NCBI GenBank assembly: GCA_002085305.1
Contig: NATJ01000008.1
Coordinates: 1-14,867 of the forward strand
DNA: 14,867 nucleotides
Direction of reading: 5' to 3'
Source of the DNA: Epsilonproteobacteria bacterium 4484_65
Lineage (GTDB): Bacteria; Campylobacterota; Campylobacteria; Campylobacterales; Sulfurovaceae
The position numbers and the translations under genes were made by a program. How positions within the stretch are numbered: position 1 is the stretch's first letter; every line of letters starts with the position of its first letter. Under the pieces are notes generated by a model. The model searched no databases. It was not told where the DNA came from and saw nothing but the letters and a program-made list of their open reading frames with translations. Below are positions 6,165 through 13,435 of this stretch, one piece after another.

Positions 6165-7413
6165 TGTTGGAAAACGATACGAATACAACATTTTAGAGAG
6201 TACAAGAGGTCCTTCTGTCGTAGACATACGGAGTTTTTTTGCAGATACAGGTATGTTTACCTATGATCCTGGATTTACATCAACTGCGAGTTGTACCTCC
6301 AGTATTACTTTTATCGATGGAGCGAAAGGAGAGTTGCGATACCAAGGTATTCCCATAGAAGAGTTAGCCAATAACCATAGCTATATGGAGACATGTTACC
6401 TTCTTCTTAATGAACACCTTCCCTCAGCCCAAGAACTGAACGACTTCGATCTTGAGATACGGCACCGTGCATTTTTACATGAAGGGTTGCGTCATCTCTT
6501 TAACGCTTTTCCTGACAATGCACACCCCATGGCAACGCTTTCTGCATCCGTAACTGCGCTTGCTACTTTTTACAATGACCACTTGGATATGGAGCATGAA
6601 GAGGAGTATCTGGAGATGGCGCATCGTATCATTTCAAAGATCCCTACTATCGCAGCCTTTGCACATAGGCACTCTTTGGGCATACCTTTTATTCAACCCG
6701 ATATTGATCTGGGTTTCACGAAAAATTTTCTAACCATGATGCGTGCCTACCCCGGAGGAAAGATGCATCTCTGTGCAAGCGGACATGAAGATATAAAAGA
6801 TGTAGAGGTACGTGCTTTAGATACCATCTTCACCCTGCATGCCGACCATGAACAAAATGCTTCTACCACAGTAGTCAGAGGTGTAGCCTCCACAGGTGCA
6901 CACCCTTATGTCGCCATTGCTTCAGGTATCTCAGCACTTTGGGGTCGAGCACATGGAGGTGCCAACGAATCTGTCATCGCTCAACTTGAACTGATAGGTT
7001 CAGTTGATAATGTAGACAAGTATATTGCAAAAGCCAAAGACCATAATGACACCTTCAAGCTCATGGGCTTTGGTCATCGGGTCTATAAAAACTTTGATCC
7101 ACGTGCAAAAATACTCAAAAAACTTCAAGATGAACTCAAAGAGGAACTCCACCTTGATTCACACCTTATGGAAATAGCAGGCAAGATAGAAGAGATAGCA
7201 TTGAATGATGAATATTTCATTTCAAGAAATCTCTACCCAAACATAGATTTTTACACCGGCATCATCTTAACCGCACTTAAAATACCGAAAACAATGTTCA
7301 CTCCTATTTTTGTTATTGGTCGAACAGTTGGATGGATAAGCCAATGGATAGAATTTAAAAAAGATGAAACATCTAAAATTGCCAGACCGAGACAACGGTA
7401 TACTGGTGCGTGA
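6130..7413 (+). CDS. gltA: Citrate synthase
   Basis: 427 residues from the ATG at 6130. It condenses oxaloacetate and acetyl-CoA to citrate. It is the long, type II hexameric form with the N-terminal beta domain (TVTLIDNSVGKRYEYNI). The catalytic triad is His275 (LWGRAHGGANE), His316 (MGFGHRVYKNFDPR) and Asp373 (NIDFYTGIIL); the C-terminal ARPRQRYTGA is also standard. A GTG directly before the ATG (6127) is in frame, but AAGGAG seven bases upstream of the ATG selects 6130. That ribosome site and the first eleven codons lie inside the 3' end of mqo, so translation is probably coupled. In Campylobacterota that fix carbon by the reductive TCA cycle, citrate synthase with MQO indicates that the oxidative direction is also available. 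Followed by a candidate terminator. Confidence 0.96.
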   Translation: MKKNTVTLIDNSVGKRYEYNILESTRGPSVVDIRSFFADTGMFTYDPGFTSTASCTSSITFIDGAKGELRYQGIPIEELANNHSYMETCYLLLNEHLPSAQELNDFDLEIRHRAFLHEGLRHLFNAFPDNAHPMATLSASVTALATFYNDHLDMEHEEEYLEMAHRIISKIPTIAAFAHRHSLGIPFIQPDIDLGFTKNFLTMMRAYPGGKMHLCASGHEDIKDVEVRALDTIFTLHADHEQNASTTVVRGVASTGAHPYVAIASGISALWGRAHGGANESVIAQLELIGSVDNVDKYIAKAKDHNDTFKLMGFGHRVYKNFDPRAKILKKLQDELKEELHLDSHLMEIAGKIEEIALNDEYFISRNLYPNIDFYTGIILTALKIPKTMFTPIFVIGRTVGWISQWIEFKKDETSKIARPRQRYTGA

Positions 7414-7439
7414 TAAAAGTTATCATTTTATCGTCAAAA

Positions 7440-7484
7440 TAGCCTCTTTTTAGGGGCTAAAATAAGCGTTTTTTTTATTTTTCT
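7440..7484 (+). terminator. Candidate terminator after gltA
   Basis: TAGCCTC (7440-7446) pairs with GGGGCTA (7453-7459), seven pairs including one G-T, around TTTTTA. A T-rich run (GTTTTTTTTATTTTT, 7468-7482) follows after eight bases. A second small inverted repeat, GATAAAA-gttatca-TTTTATC (7412-7432), overlaps the gltA stop. The gap between stem and T run is longer than ideal. Confidence 0.5.
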
Positions 7485-7588
7485 CATACTAGGAGTTGAA
7501 AAACATATAAAAATGGCTTATTTTTTGTGTTAGATATCATAAACAGTTTTTTAGGCATAAAGGGCTCAATAATTGGCTTTGCCTTTCA

Positions 7589-7824
7589 TTTTTTTAGAAA
7601 AAACGAAACAAAAAATCGTCGTGGCTCTTGAATAGCTTCGCTTTCAAGGTCGTTCACCACGACACTGTTTTTTAATATAGCTAGGCTATCGCCAATATTA
7701 AAATACATTATCATAAAACTCTAAACAAGCTGCCAATCTTTTCTTTATAAAAACTCAAATCGCTTGTGGTTTTTTCTTTTGGGTTCGTTATCTTTTTTTC
7801 CGCATGAAAAAAAAGAAAAGGAAC
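7589..7824. repeat. Long intergenic repeat, copy A
   Basis: This convergent gap between gltA and nrdA (7414-7914) has no gene. It holds one of two related modules: TTTTTTTAGAAAAAA (7589-7603); an ungapped 88-bp core (7608-7695), about 80 of 88 identical to 13028-13115; a diverged stretch still sharing CAATCTTTTCT; and a closing T/A-rich inverted repeat (GTTCG...CTTTTTTTC 7783-7800 with 7806-7824). The core contains GTCGTGG (7618-7624) paired with CCACGAC (7657-7663), with CTTGAA/TTCAAG inside. No open frame is shared by both copies. Confidence 0.8.
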
Positions 7825-7873
7825 AAAGGAGAAAGAGATAAAAGTTTTAGATGAAAAAATATTGAAGTATACA

Positions 7874-7894
7874 TTACCACGGAAACCGTGGTAA
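7874..7894 (-). terminator. Hairpin after nrdA, probable terminator or mRNA-end stem
   Basis: TTACCACGG-AAA-CCGTGGTAA is a perfect 9-bp stem with a three-base loop, 20 bp after the nrdA stop on the minus strand. The next T-rich run on that strand (ATATTTTTTC) begins about 15 bases further, so termination may be inefficient or the stem may mainly protect the mRNA. Confidence 0.5.
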
Positions 7895-7914
7895 CGAGAA
7901 TTAGAGTTAAGGGT

Positions 7915-10284
7915 TTATTGACAACCCACACACTCTTGACTACGATCCTCAACATCGCCAGAAGCTTCAGGAGACTGACTTCTTAGGTAATAAGTAGACT
8001 TCAATCCAAACTTCCAAGCATTCATATAAATCTCATTCAAATATTTACCACTAGCTTTATCAAGCGTAATGAAGATGTTCAAACTCTGTCCTTGGTCTAT
8101 CCATTTCTGACGGATAGCTCCAGCTTTAATGAGCAAGTTTTGATCTAGGTCATAACTTGGCGTATAGTACTGCCATGTCTCTGAAGAGAGGTTTGGTGCA
8201 ACTACGGGGATGAGTCCGGAAAGGTTCTCTTCAAACCATTTACGTTTGTATACAGGCTCAATGGCTTGTGTCGTACCCGTTAAGATAGAAATAGAAGATG
8301 TAGGGGCGATAGCCATCAAATACCCATTTCTCATACCATCAGTTTTGACTTTCTCTTTGAGTGTCTGCCAGTCGTGACTGTATCCGAAGAGCCCACCTCT
8401 GTCAACCAGTTTACAAGCATTCTCATTGGCTTTGTCAATAGGGAAGATACCTTTCGACCAGTCAGACCCTTCATAAGTAGGGTACTGTCCTTTCTCCAAC
8501 GCTAAGTCACTTGAAGAACGGATAGCATAATAAGAGAGAGACTCCATCACTTCATCTACTTTGGTAAAGTGTTCATGGCTTCCCCACTCTATCTTGTTTT
8601 CTGCAAGCATTTGTGCTTCACCCATCACTCCTAGACCGATGGATCTTGATTTTTCATTGGTCTTCTTTACTTTTGCAAGAGGGTAGAAGTTAAGGTCTAT
8701 GACATTGTCAAGCATACGAACTGCAGTTGGTACAACACGTGCAAGATCTTCTTGTGTATGGATCTTTGACAAGTTGACAGAGGCAAGGTTACATACTGCT
8801 GTGTCACCATCTGTTTTCTCTTTGTCAACGATCCAGATCTGTCTACCGTTCAAGCTGTCAAGTGCTGTCACTTTCTTAGCCGGTTTGGTCATACCACTAT
8901 CGACTGTTAACATCTCATGCTCATCATAAGCTTCTACAGAACCATCTTCAAATGTAAACTGTGTTCTGTATGTGTTTGGTCCTGTATTCTGAAAGATCTC
9001 TGTACAAAGATTTGAAGATCTGATGATACCTGCATGTTTATTGGGGTTTGATCTGTTTGCTGAATCTTTAAAAGTAAGGAATGGATTTCCTGTTTCAAAA
9101 TAAGATCTAAGTATCTCTTTCCAAAGTCCTTTAGCAGAGATCACTTCTCTAGTAATATTATCATCAGAATGTTCAAGCTCTATGTAACGCTTCTCAAAAT
9201 CTTCACCATAAAGCTCTGTCAGTTCCGTCACTTCAAAAGGGTCAAAGAGTGTCCAGGTACCATCCTCTTCTACTCTTTGCATAAAGAGATCATTCAGCCA
9301 CATAGCAGGGAAAAGGTCATGTGCTCTACGACGCTCTTCGCCGGAGTTTTTCTTCAAGTCAAGGAAGTCTCTTACATCAACATGCCAAGGTTCTATATAA
9401 ACTGCTATAGCCCCCTTACGTGTTCCTAGTTGATCAACAGCGATGGCAACATCATTGGCTATCTTAAGGAAAGGGACGATACCACCCGCAGCATGTTTAT
9501 GTCCATCAATGTATGAACCCATACCACGAACAAGTGACCAGTCCCAACCGATACCACCACCAAACTTGGAAAGCAGTGCCATCTCTTTGTAGCCATCAAA
9601 TATACCTTCAATGTTGTCTGGTGTTGAACCTATGTAACATGAACTTAGTTGGTGTCTAGGTGTTCTGGCATTAGAGAGTGTAGGTGTAGCTGCCATCACT
9701 TCAAATTTACTCAAGATATCGTAGAATTTCTTTGCCCATGTTTGGCAGTCAAACTCGTTTTGTGCCAAGAACATCGCTACACCCATAAAGAGTTGTTGTG
9801 GAAGTTCTATAGGTACACCATCACGATCTTTAAGTAGATATCTATCATAGAGTGTTCTGATACCAAGGTAAGTAAACTGCAGATCTCTCTCTGGCTTGAT
9901 ATAGTCATTCAGGTCATCAAGGTCATATTTGTCTTTGAGTCCAAGTACGATACGCCCCTCTTTCTCTCCACGTTCAAAATGCTCACGAAGGTGATTGTAT
10001 CCTGTAAAGCCTACTGCCTTATGATAGATATCATACAAAAAGAGTCTGGAAGCTACAAAGGTCCAGTTAGGTCTGTCAATATCGATCTTGTCAACTGCTG
10101 TTTTAATAAGGGTTGTTTGTATCTCCTCGGAGCTGATCATGTCACGAAACTGGAGCTTTGCATCTACTTCTAATTCACTCTGGCTTACGTTGTCTAAACC
10201 TTCTACAGATGCTGCTGTATATTTCTGAATCTTGGATACGTCCAAGGTCTCTACTCTTCCGTTTCGTTTCACAACTCTGATCAT
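7915..10284 (-). CDS. nrdA: Ribonucleoside-diphosphate reductase, class Ia alpha subunit
   Basis: 789 residues. This is the catalytic R1 subunit, making dNDPs with NrdB in the cytoplasm. Residues 1-90 form an ATP-cone allosteric domain (MIRVVKRNGRVETLDVSKIQ). The redox cysteines are Cys216 (QLSSCYIG) and Cys498 (AVCNLASVN). The active-site loop SSNLCTEIFQ gives Asn425, thiyl-radical Cys427 and Glu429, and the radical-transfer pair is Tyr765-Tyr766 (KSTYYLR). The tail ECVGCQ supplies the thioredoxin-reducible CxxC (785/788). Between Cys427 and Cys498 there are 71 residues, about 48 more than the E. coli spacing as I recall it, rich in D/E/T. Same strand as purB but 258 bp downstream, with its own upstream inverted repeat. 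GGGAG precedes the ATG at 10284. Confidence 0.97.
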   Translation of the reverse strand: MIRVVKRNGRVETLDVSKIQKYTAASVEGLDNVSQSELEVDAKLQFRDMISSEEIQTTLIKTAVDKIDIDRPNWTFVASRLFLYDIYHKAVGFTGYNHLREHFERGEKEGRIVLGLKDKYDLDDLNDYIKPERDLQFTYLGIRTLYDRYLLKDRDGVPIELPQQLFMGVAMFLAQNEFDCQTWAKKFYDILSKFEVMAATPTLSNARTPRHQLSSCYIGSTPDNIEGIFDGYKEMALLSKFGGGIGWDWSLVRGMGSYIDGHKHAAGGIVPFLKIANDVAIAVDQLGTRKGAIAVYIEPWHVDVRDFLDLKKNSGEERRRAHDLFPAMWLNDLFMQRVEEDGTWTLFDPFEVTELTELYGEDFEKRYIELEHSDDNITREVISAKGLWKEILRSYFETGNPFLTFKDSANRSNPNKHAGIIRSSNLCTEIFQNTGPNTYRTQFTFEDGSVEAYDEHEMLTVDSGMTKPAKKVTALDSLNGRQIWIVDKEKTDGDTAVCNLASVNLSKIHTQEDLARVVPTAVRMLDNVIDLNFYPLAKVKKTNEKSRSIGLGVMGEAQMLAENKIEWGSHEHFTKVDEVMESLSYYAIRSSSDLALEKGQYPTYEGSDWSKGIFPIDKANENACKLVDRGGLFGYSHDWQTLKEKVKTDGMRNGYLMAIAPTSSISILTGTTQAIEPVYKRKWFEENLSGLIPVVAPNLSSETWQYYTPSYDLDQNLLIKAGAIRQKWIDQGQSLNIFITLDKASGKYLNEIYMNAWKFGLKSTYYLRSQSPEASGDVEDRSQECVGCQ

Positions 10285-10354
10285 CTTCTCTCCCAGGTTT
10301 TACTTCATTTTATAAAAAATCCCTCTGTTTCGAGGTAAAAATATTAAATGATTC

Positions 10355-10391
10355 TACAGAAATTATGCTTGAAGATTTGTTAATTTCTGTA
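10355..10391. promoter_or_regulatory. 11-bp perfect inverted repeat upstream of nrdA (possible operator)
   Basis: TACAGAAATTA (10355-10365) and TAATTTCTGTA (10381-10391) are exact reverse complements around 15 bp; TGAT/ATCA sequences extend the similarity on both sides with a three-base bulge. It lies 71-107 bp before the nrdA ATG. Minus-strand TAGAAT (10356-10351), preceded by TG, could be a -10 inside the left arm, so a protein bound here could block the promoter. It does not read like the NrdR box. Confidence 0.45.
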
Positions 10392-10476
10392 TCATTTTTA
10401 GGCAATTTTTTTATAAGTAAATATGATAGTTTAGGGAGTGCCGATGGGGTGGGAAGTCTTGGACTATTTTATATCA

Positions 10477-10534
10477 TGTAGGGTGGATTTATCCACCACC
10501 AAAATCACACAATGGTGGATAAATCCACCCTACA
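10477..10534. repeat. REPIN-like double palindrome 1
   Basis: Arms 10477-10498 and 10513-10534 are perfect 22-bp reverse complements with a 14-bp spacer. Each arm is GTAG plus the self-complementary GGTGGATTTATCCACC. A GTAG tetranucleotide next to a hairpin, in two inverted copies, is the plan of REP/REPIN elements mobilised by RAYT (IS200-like) transposases. It begins eight bases after the purB stop. Read as RNA it also makes a very strong hairpin that could end or protect purB transcripts. A second member is at 14523. Confidence 0.85.
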
Positions 10535-10542
10535 CGTTTATC

Positions 10543-11871
10543 TCATTTAAATACTCTTCTGAAAATCGCATCTACATTTTTAGTGTAATAATCAAAATTA
10601 AAACACTCTCTGATCTGCTCTTCAGAAAGTGACTCTCTTAGCTCATCATCGGCAAGCAGATACTGAAGGTAAAGTGACTCACCTTCATCATTGGTAGTAG
10701 ATTTACCTTGTTGGATCTCTTCCCATACTTTCATCGCGTTACGCTGTACAATTCTGTATGCATCTTCACGACTCACTCCTGCTTTAGGAAGCTCAAGAAG
10801 CACTCTTTGAGAGAATACCAACCCACCAGTAAGGTTTAGGTTTTTCATCATGTTCTCAGGCATTACAGTAAGGTTAGCAATAACGTTATTCATACGATGC
10901 ATCATGAAGTCACACGTGATGAAAGAGTCTGGTAACCAGAAACGTTCTGTTGATGAGTGAGAAATATCTCTTTCATGCCATAATGCTACGTTTTCCATAG
11001 CTGGTGTGATATAGGCTCTAACCATACGTGCAAGACCTGTGATGTTCTCTGTCAATATAGGGTTTCTTTTATGTGGCATTGCAGAAGATCCTTTTTGACC
11101 TTTTGCAAAATACTCTTCACACTCATATACTTCTGTACGTTGCCAGTGTCTTACTTGAACAGCAAATTTTTCAATGCTTGATGCAAGAAGCCCCAGTGTT
11201 GTAGCCAGTCTGGCATAACGGTCTCTTTGGATCACTTGGTTTGATGCAGGTGCAGGTTTAAGTCCCAACTCTTCCATCGCATACTCTTCAAGCTCAAGAG
11301 GAGCATGAGCAAAGTTACCCATGGCTCCAGATATCTGACCTACAGATATCACATCCATTGTCTGCTCTAAATTTGTTAAGTGTCTAGCCATTTCATCATA
11401 CCACACTGCAAGGACAAGACCAAAAGTGATAGGCTCGCCATGGATACCATGAGAGCGTCCCACCATCAAAGTCATCTTGTGTTCCATTGCTCTTTTTTTG
11501 ATAGACTCCATTATCATCTTTGTGTCTTCAATGATGATCTTGAGTGATGCTGTCATCTGTAAAGCAACAGCAGAATCAACCGTATCTGAAGATGTCATAC
11601 CATAGTGGAACCATCTACTCTCATCTCCAAGTGTTTCAGATACAGAAGTGGTGAACGCGATAAGGTCATGTCTTGTCACTGCTTCTATCTCATCGATACG
11701 CTCTACCGAGAAACCTGCATTGTCAACGATCTTTTGTGCATCATCATCAGGGATAAGTCCCAATTTATTCCATGCTTTAACAACTGCTATCTCTACATCA
11801 AGCCATGCTTGATACTTTGCCTGCATCGTCCAATTCTTTGCCATCTCTTCTCTTGAATATCTTTCGATCAT
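10543..11871 (-). CDS. purB: Adenylosuccinate lyase
   Basis: 442 residues, the Bacillus-like length. It cleaves SAICAR to AICAR and adenylosuccinate to AMP, releasing fumarate, in purine synthesis. The fumarase/aspartase superfamily signature is GSSAMPHKRNP (261-271) with the flexible-loop catalytic serine at 262-263. Catalytic histidines are His68 (VTRHDLIAF) and His141 (VGRSHGIHGEPITFG). MTSSDTVDSA (92-101) is the third conserved block. The ATG at 11871 has AAGGG six bases upstream. The promoter has a good -35/-10 pair with 17-bp spacing. It is divergent from the pseudouridine synthase gene and upstream of nrdA, an order I recall from Campylobacter jejuni (Cj0022c-purB-nrdA). Product purine nucleotides are substrates for the reductase encoded next to it. 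Confidence 0.97.
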   Translation of the reverse strand: MIERYSREEMAKNWTMQAKYQAWLDVEIAVVKAWNKLGLIPDDDAQKIVDNAGFSVERIDEIEAVTRHDLIAFTTSVSETLGDESRWFHYGMTSSDTVDSAVALQMTASLKIIIEDTKMIMESIKKRAMEHKMTLMVGRSHGIHGEPITFGLVLAVWYDEMARHLTNLEQTMDVISVGQISGAMGNFAHAPLELEEYAMEELGLKPAPASNQVIQRDRYARLATTLGLLASSIEKFAVQVRHWQRTEVYECEEYFAKGQKGSSAMPHKRNPILTENITGLARMVRAYITPAMENVALWHERDISHSSTERFWLPDSFITCDFMMHRMNNVIANLTVMPENMMKNLNLTGGLVFSQRVLLELPKAGVSREDAYRIVQRNAMKVWEEIQQGKSTTNDEGESLYLQYLLADDELRESLSEEQIRECFNFDYYTKNVDAIFRRVFK

Positions 11872-11885
11872 TGCATACCCTTATG

Positions 11886-11915
11886 TGTATAAAAATTTGG
11901 TACAATTCTACCAAA
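11886..11915 (-). promoter_or_regulatory. purB promoter with a palindrome on the -35 and a DnaA-type box on the -10
   Basis: On the minus strand TTGGTA (11914-11909), 17 bp and TATACA (11891-11886) make a good sigma-70 promoter ending 14 bp before the purB ATG. The -35 is half of the palindrome TTTGGTA-N6-TACCAAA (11896-11915), which lies in the 72-bp divergent gap and could serve both genes. The -10 overlaps TTATACACA (11892-11884), a perfect DnaA-box consensus. Plus-strand TACAAT (11901-11906) may be the -10 of the opposite gene. Confidence 0.6.
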
Positions 11916-11943
11916 ATAGCAGTTACAAAAGGGTTAGTAAAAG

Positions 11944-12870
11944 ATGCCATTCGTTAAAGAGAAGTTTATCGTACCAAAGAAAATGCCGGCATTTCTATTC
12001 ATCATGCGTACTTTTAACTTTACCCAAGGACAAGCACAACGTGTATTGGCAAAAGGTAGATTACTCATTAATGGAGAATCTATATTCAATACTGGGGAGT
12101 CTATAGAAGGGAATATAGAAATTGTCTATTTTAAACCTTCATCAAAAGGCAATACCCCACTCTTTCACAACAAAGACTTCATGGTATTTGAGAAGTATTC
12201 AGGTGTTTTAGTACATCCCAATACCATGGCAACACCTTACTCTTTGCTTGATGAGATCCGTACCGTTTCAGGAGACAATGCCAATGCTGTGCATCGCATC
12301 GATATGGAAACTTCTGGTCTTTTACTTGCCAGTAAACACAAGAAAGCAGAGTCCTATCTGAAAATGTCCTTTGAAGACAGAAGCATCAAAAAATCTTACC
12401 TTGCCTGGGTAGATGGAAAACTCACAGAACCTTTTTCTTCAAGTGAGTCCATTAAGATAAACAACGACTACAGCCAAACTAAACACAAGGTATTTATCTC
12501 TGCCGAAGGTAAAGCTTCACACACAGACTTTGTTCCCCTTGAATACGATGAAAATCTTGATGCCACACTTGTAGCCTGTTACCCTCATACGGGAAGAACC
12601 CATCAAATAAGAGTCCATTTGTTTCACGTGAAACATCCTATCTTGGGTGACCCTATCTACGGTACAACCTTTAAGACAGCTAATGATTATTTGGAAGATG
12701 AACTGAGTCCTGAAGATCGCATGACAAAAATGGGAGCAAGCAGACTGATGCTTCATGCACAGAGCTTGACATTTAACTTTGGTCCTAAATTTCATATAGA
12801 GAGTAGGAGTGATTTTAAGGGGATGAAAGATTTAATTTGTCCAAAAGACAAGAGGATTTTTAATTCGTAG
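11944..12870 (+). CDS. RluA/RluD-family RNA pseudouridine synthase
   Basis: 308 residues, normal for the family. It isomerises specific uridines of rRNA (or tRNA) to pseudouridine. An N-terminal S4-like RNA-binding domain (about 15-65: MRTFNFTQGQAQRVLAKGRL, then LINGESIF) precedes the catalytic domain. Motif I is FMVFEKYSGVLVHP (79-92) and motif II is AVHRIDMETSGLLL, with catalytic Asp120. KKSYLAWVDG and HTGRTHQIRVHLFH, with GDPIYG, follow as in RluA/C/D. Which of RluA, RluC or RluD it equals cannot be decided, so no symbol is given. The ATG at 11944 has only a weak purine-rich AAAAGGG upstream. The codons for FHVKH carry a perfect parS site (12620-12635). No clear terminator; a long palindrome follows about 80 bp downstream. 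Confidence 0.92.
   Translation: MPFVKEKFIVPKKMPAFLFIMRTFNFTQGQAQRVLAKGRLLINGESIFNTGESIEGNIEIVYFKPSSKGNTPLFHNKDFMVFEKYSGVLVHPNTMATPYSLLDEIRTVSGDNANAVHRIDMETSGLLLASKHKKAESYLKMSFEDRSIKKSYLAWVDGKLTEPFSSSESIKINNDYSQTKHKVFISAEGKASHTDFVPLEYDENLDATLVACYPHTGRTHQIRVHLFHVKHPILGDPIYGTTFKTANDYLEDELSPEDRMTKMGASRLMLHAQSLTFNFGPKFHIESRSDFKGMKDLICPKDKRIFNS
12620..12635. promoter_or_regulatory. parS centromere site 1 (perfect)
   Basis: TGTTTCACGTGAAACA is a perfect 16-bp palindrome identical to the bacterial ParB-binding parS consensus (TGTTNCACGTGAAACA). It lies inside the pseudouridine synthase gene, where it encodes F-H-V-K-H; location inside genes is normal for parS. It should nucleate ParB spreading for chromosome segregation. 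Confidence 0.9.
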
Positions 12871-12948
12871 ATCAGGTGTCTTCTCCCCGATATAAGTTTG
12901 TTTTTCTAAATTGCCTTTTTACTTAATCGTGGTGGTGTTTCTCTCGTC

Positions 12949-13028
12949 TACCCCAAGGGCACTTCCTCACTTTGTTCACGGCGTTTTTTTAGAAAAAATT
13001 TACGCCCAAAGGAAGTGCCCTTGGGGTA
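12949..13028. repeat. 19-bp perfect inverted repeat within the 12871-13332 gap
   Basis: TACCCCAAGGGCACTTCCT (12949-12967) and AGGAAGTGCCCTTGGGGTA (13010-13028) are exact reverse complements. Inside them GGCGT/ACGCC (12980-12984, 13002-13006) and a T6/A6 pair (12985-12990, 12993-12998) stack to a second hairpin. The right arm ends on the first base of the repeat-B core. Copy A lacks these arms, so they look like an insertion into, or an end variant of, the repeat. It could also stop transcription from both converging genes. Confidence 0.75.
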
Positions 13029-13251
13029 CAAAAAATCGTCGTGGCTCTCGAATCGCTTTGCTTTCAAGGGCGTTCACCACGACACGGTTTTTTAATATAT
13101 CGAGGCTATCACCAACTACTAAGCAACACCTATAAATAAACTGTAAACGAGCCATCAATCTTTTCTCTAATTACTTTGTGTCGCTTACTCTTTTTTCTTT
13201 TTTAGTTACTTCTTTCTTTTTTCGTCGTAGTACAAAAAAGAAAAAAGTAAC
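12984..13251. repeat. Long intergenic repeat, copy B
   Basis: Same orientation and order of parts as copy A: TTTTTTTAGAAAAAA (12984-12998), the 88-bp core (13028-13115) with GTCGTGG and CCACGAC, a diverged part with CAATCTTTTCT, and a closing inverted repeat (13205-13222 with 13234-13251, one mismatch in 18). The T7 block is 25 bp further from the core than in copy A because of the 19-bp arm. It lies in a convergent gap (pseudouridine synthase / rlmN side), as copy A does. Short open frames across it are low-complexity and not shared between copies. Confidence 0.8.
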
Positions 13252-13311
13252 AGAGAGAAACAACATCACAATCAAGATAAAGGGTAACCAAACAAAACAA
13301 AAAACCATTAT

Positions 13312-13327
13312 TGTTTCACATGAAACA
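13312..13327. promoter_or_regulatory. parS-like centromere site 2 (one change)
   Basis: TGTTTCACATGAAACA differs from the parS consensus only at the central CG, where it has CA. It is intergenic, five bases beyond the stop of the 33-residue membrane protein. Weaker ParB binding is likely, but it lies between two perfect sites. Confidence 0.7.
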
Positions 13328-13332
13328 AAGAC

Positions 13333-13434
13333 CTACTTCTCATCCTCCGAACGAGAATCATAAATAATCCACCCCACACCAATAGCAGCAACAATCACAA
13401 CAAACCCCAGCATAAATAATTCCAAAGTAGGCAT
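13333..13434 (-). CDS. Small single-pass membrane protein, 33 residues
   Basis: The frame reads MPTLELFMLGFVVIVAAIGV, continues GWIIY, and ends in a charged tail DSRSEDEK before a TAG stop. Residues 5-25 form one hydrophobic helix with a short, acidic hydrophilic C-terminus. The ATG at 13434 comes one base after the rlmN stop (TAGTATG), with AGGGGGAAG, an excellent ribosome site, inside the last rlmN codons. This close coupling, the ribosome site and the clean topology make it very likely a real gene in the rlmN operon. Function is unknown; I do not recognise the family. Confidence 0.72.
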   Translation of the reverse strand: MPTLELFMLGFVVIVAAIGVGWIIYDSRSEDEK

Positions 13435-13435
13435 A

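Noticed and set aside
10355..10391. NrdR box
   Set aside because: The arms do not match the ACAC-type NrdR palindrome and the spacing is different, so only a generic inverted repeat is claimed.
12911..13363. Open frames of 60-75 codons in the plus strand of the 12871-13363 gap
   Set aside because: They are low-complexity Lys/Phe/Ser sequences read through the inverted repeats, lack ribosome sites and are not conserved in repeat copy A.
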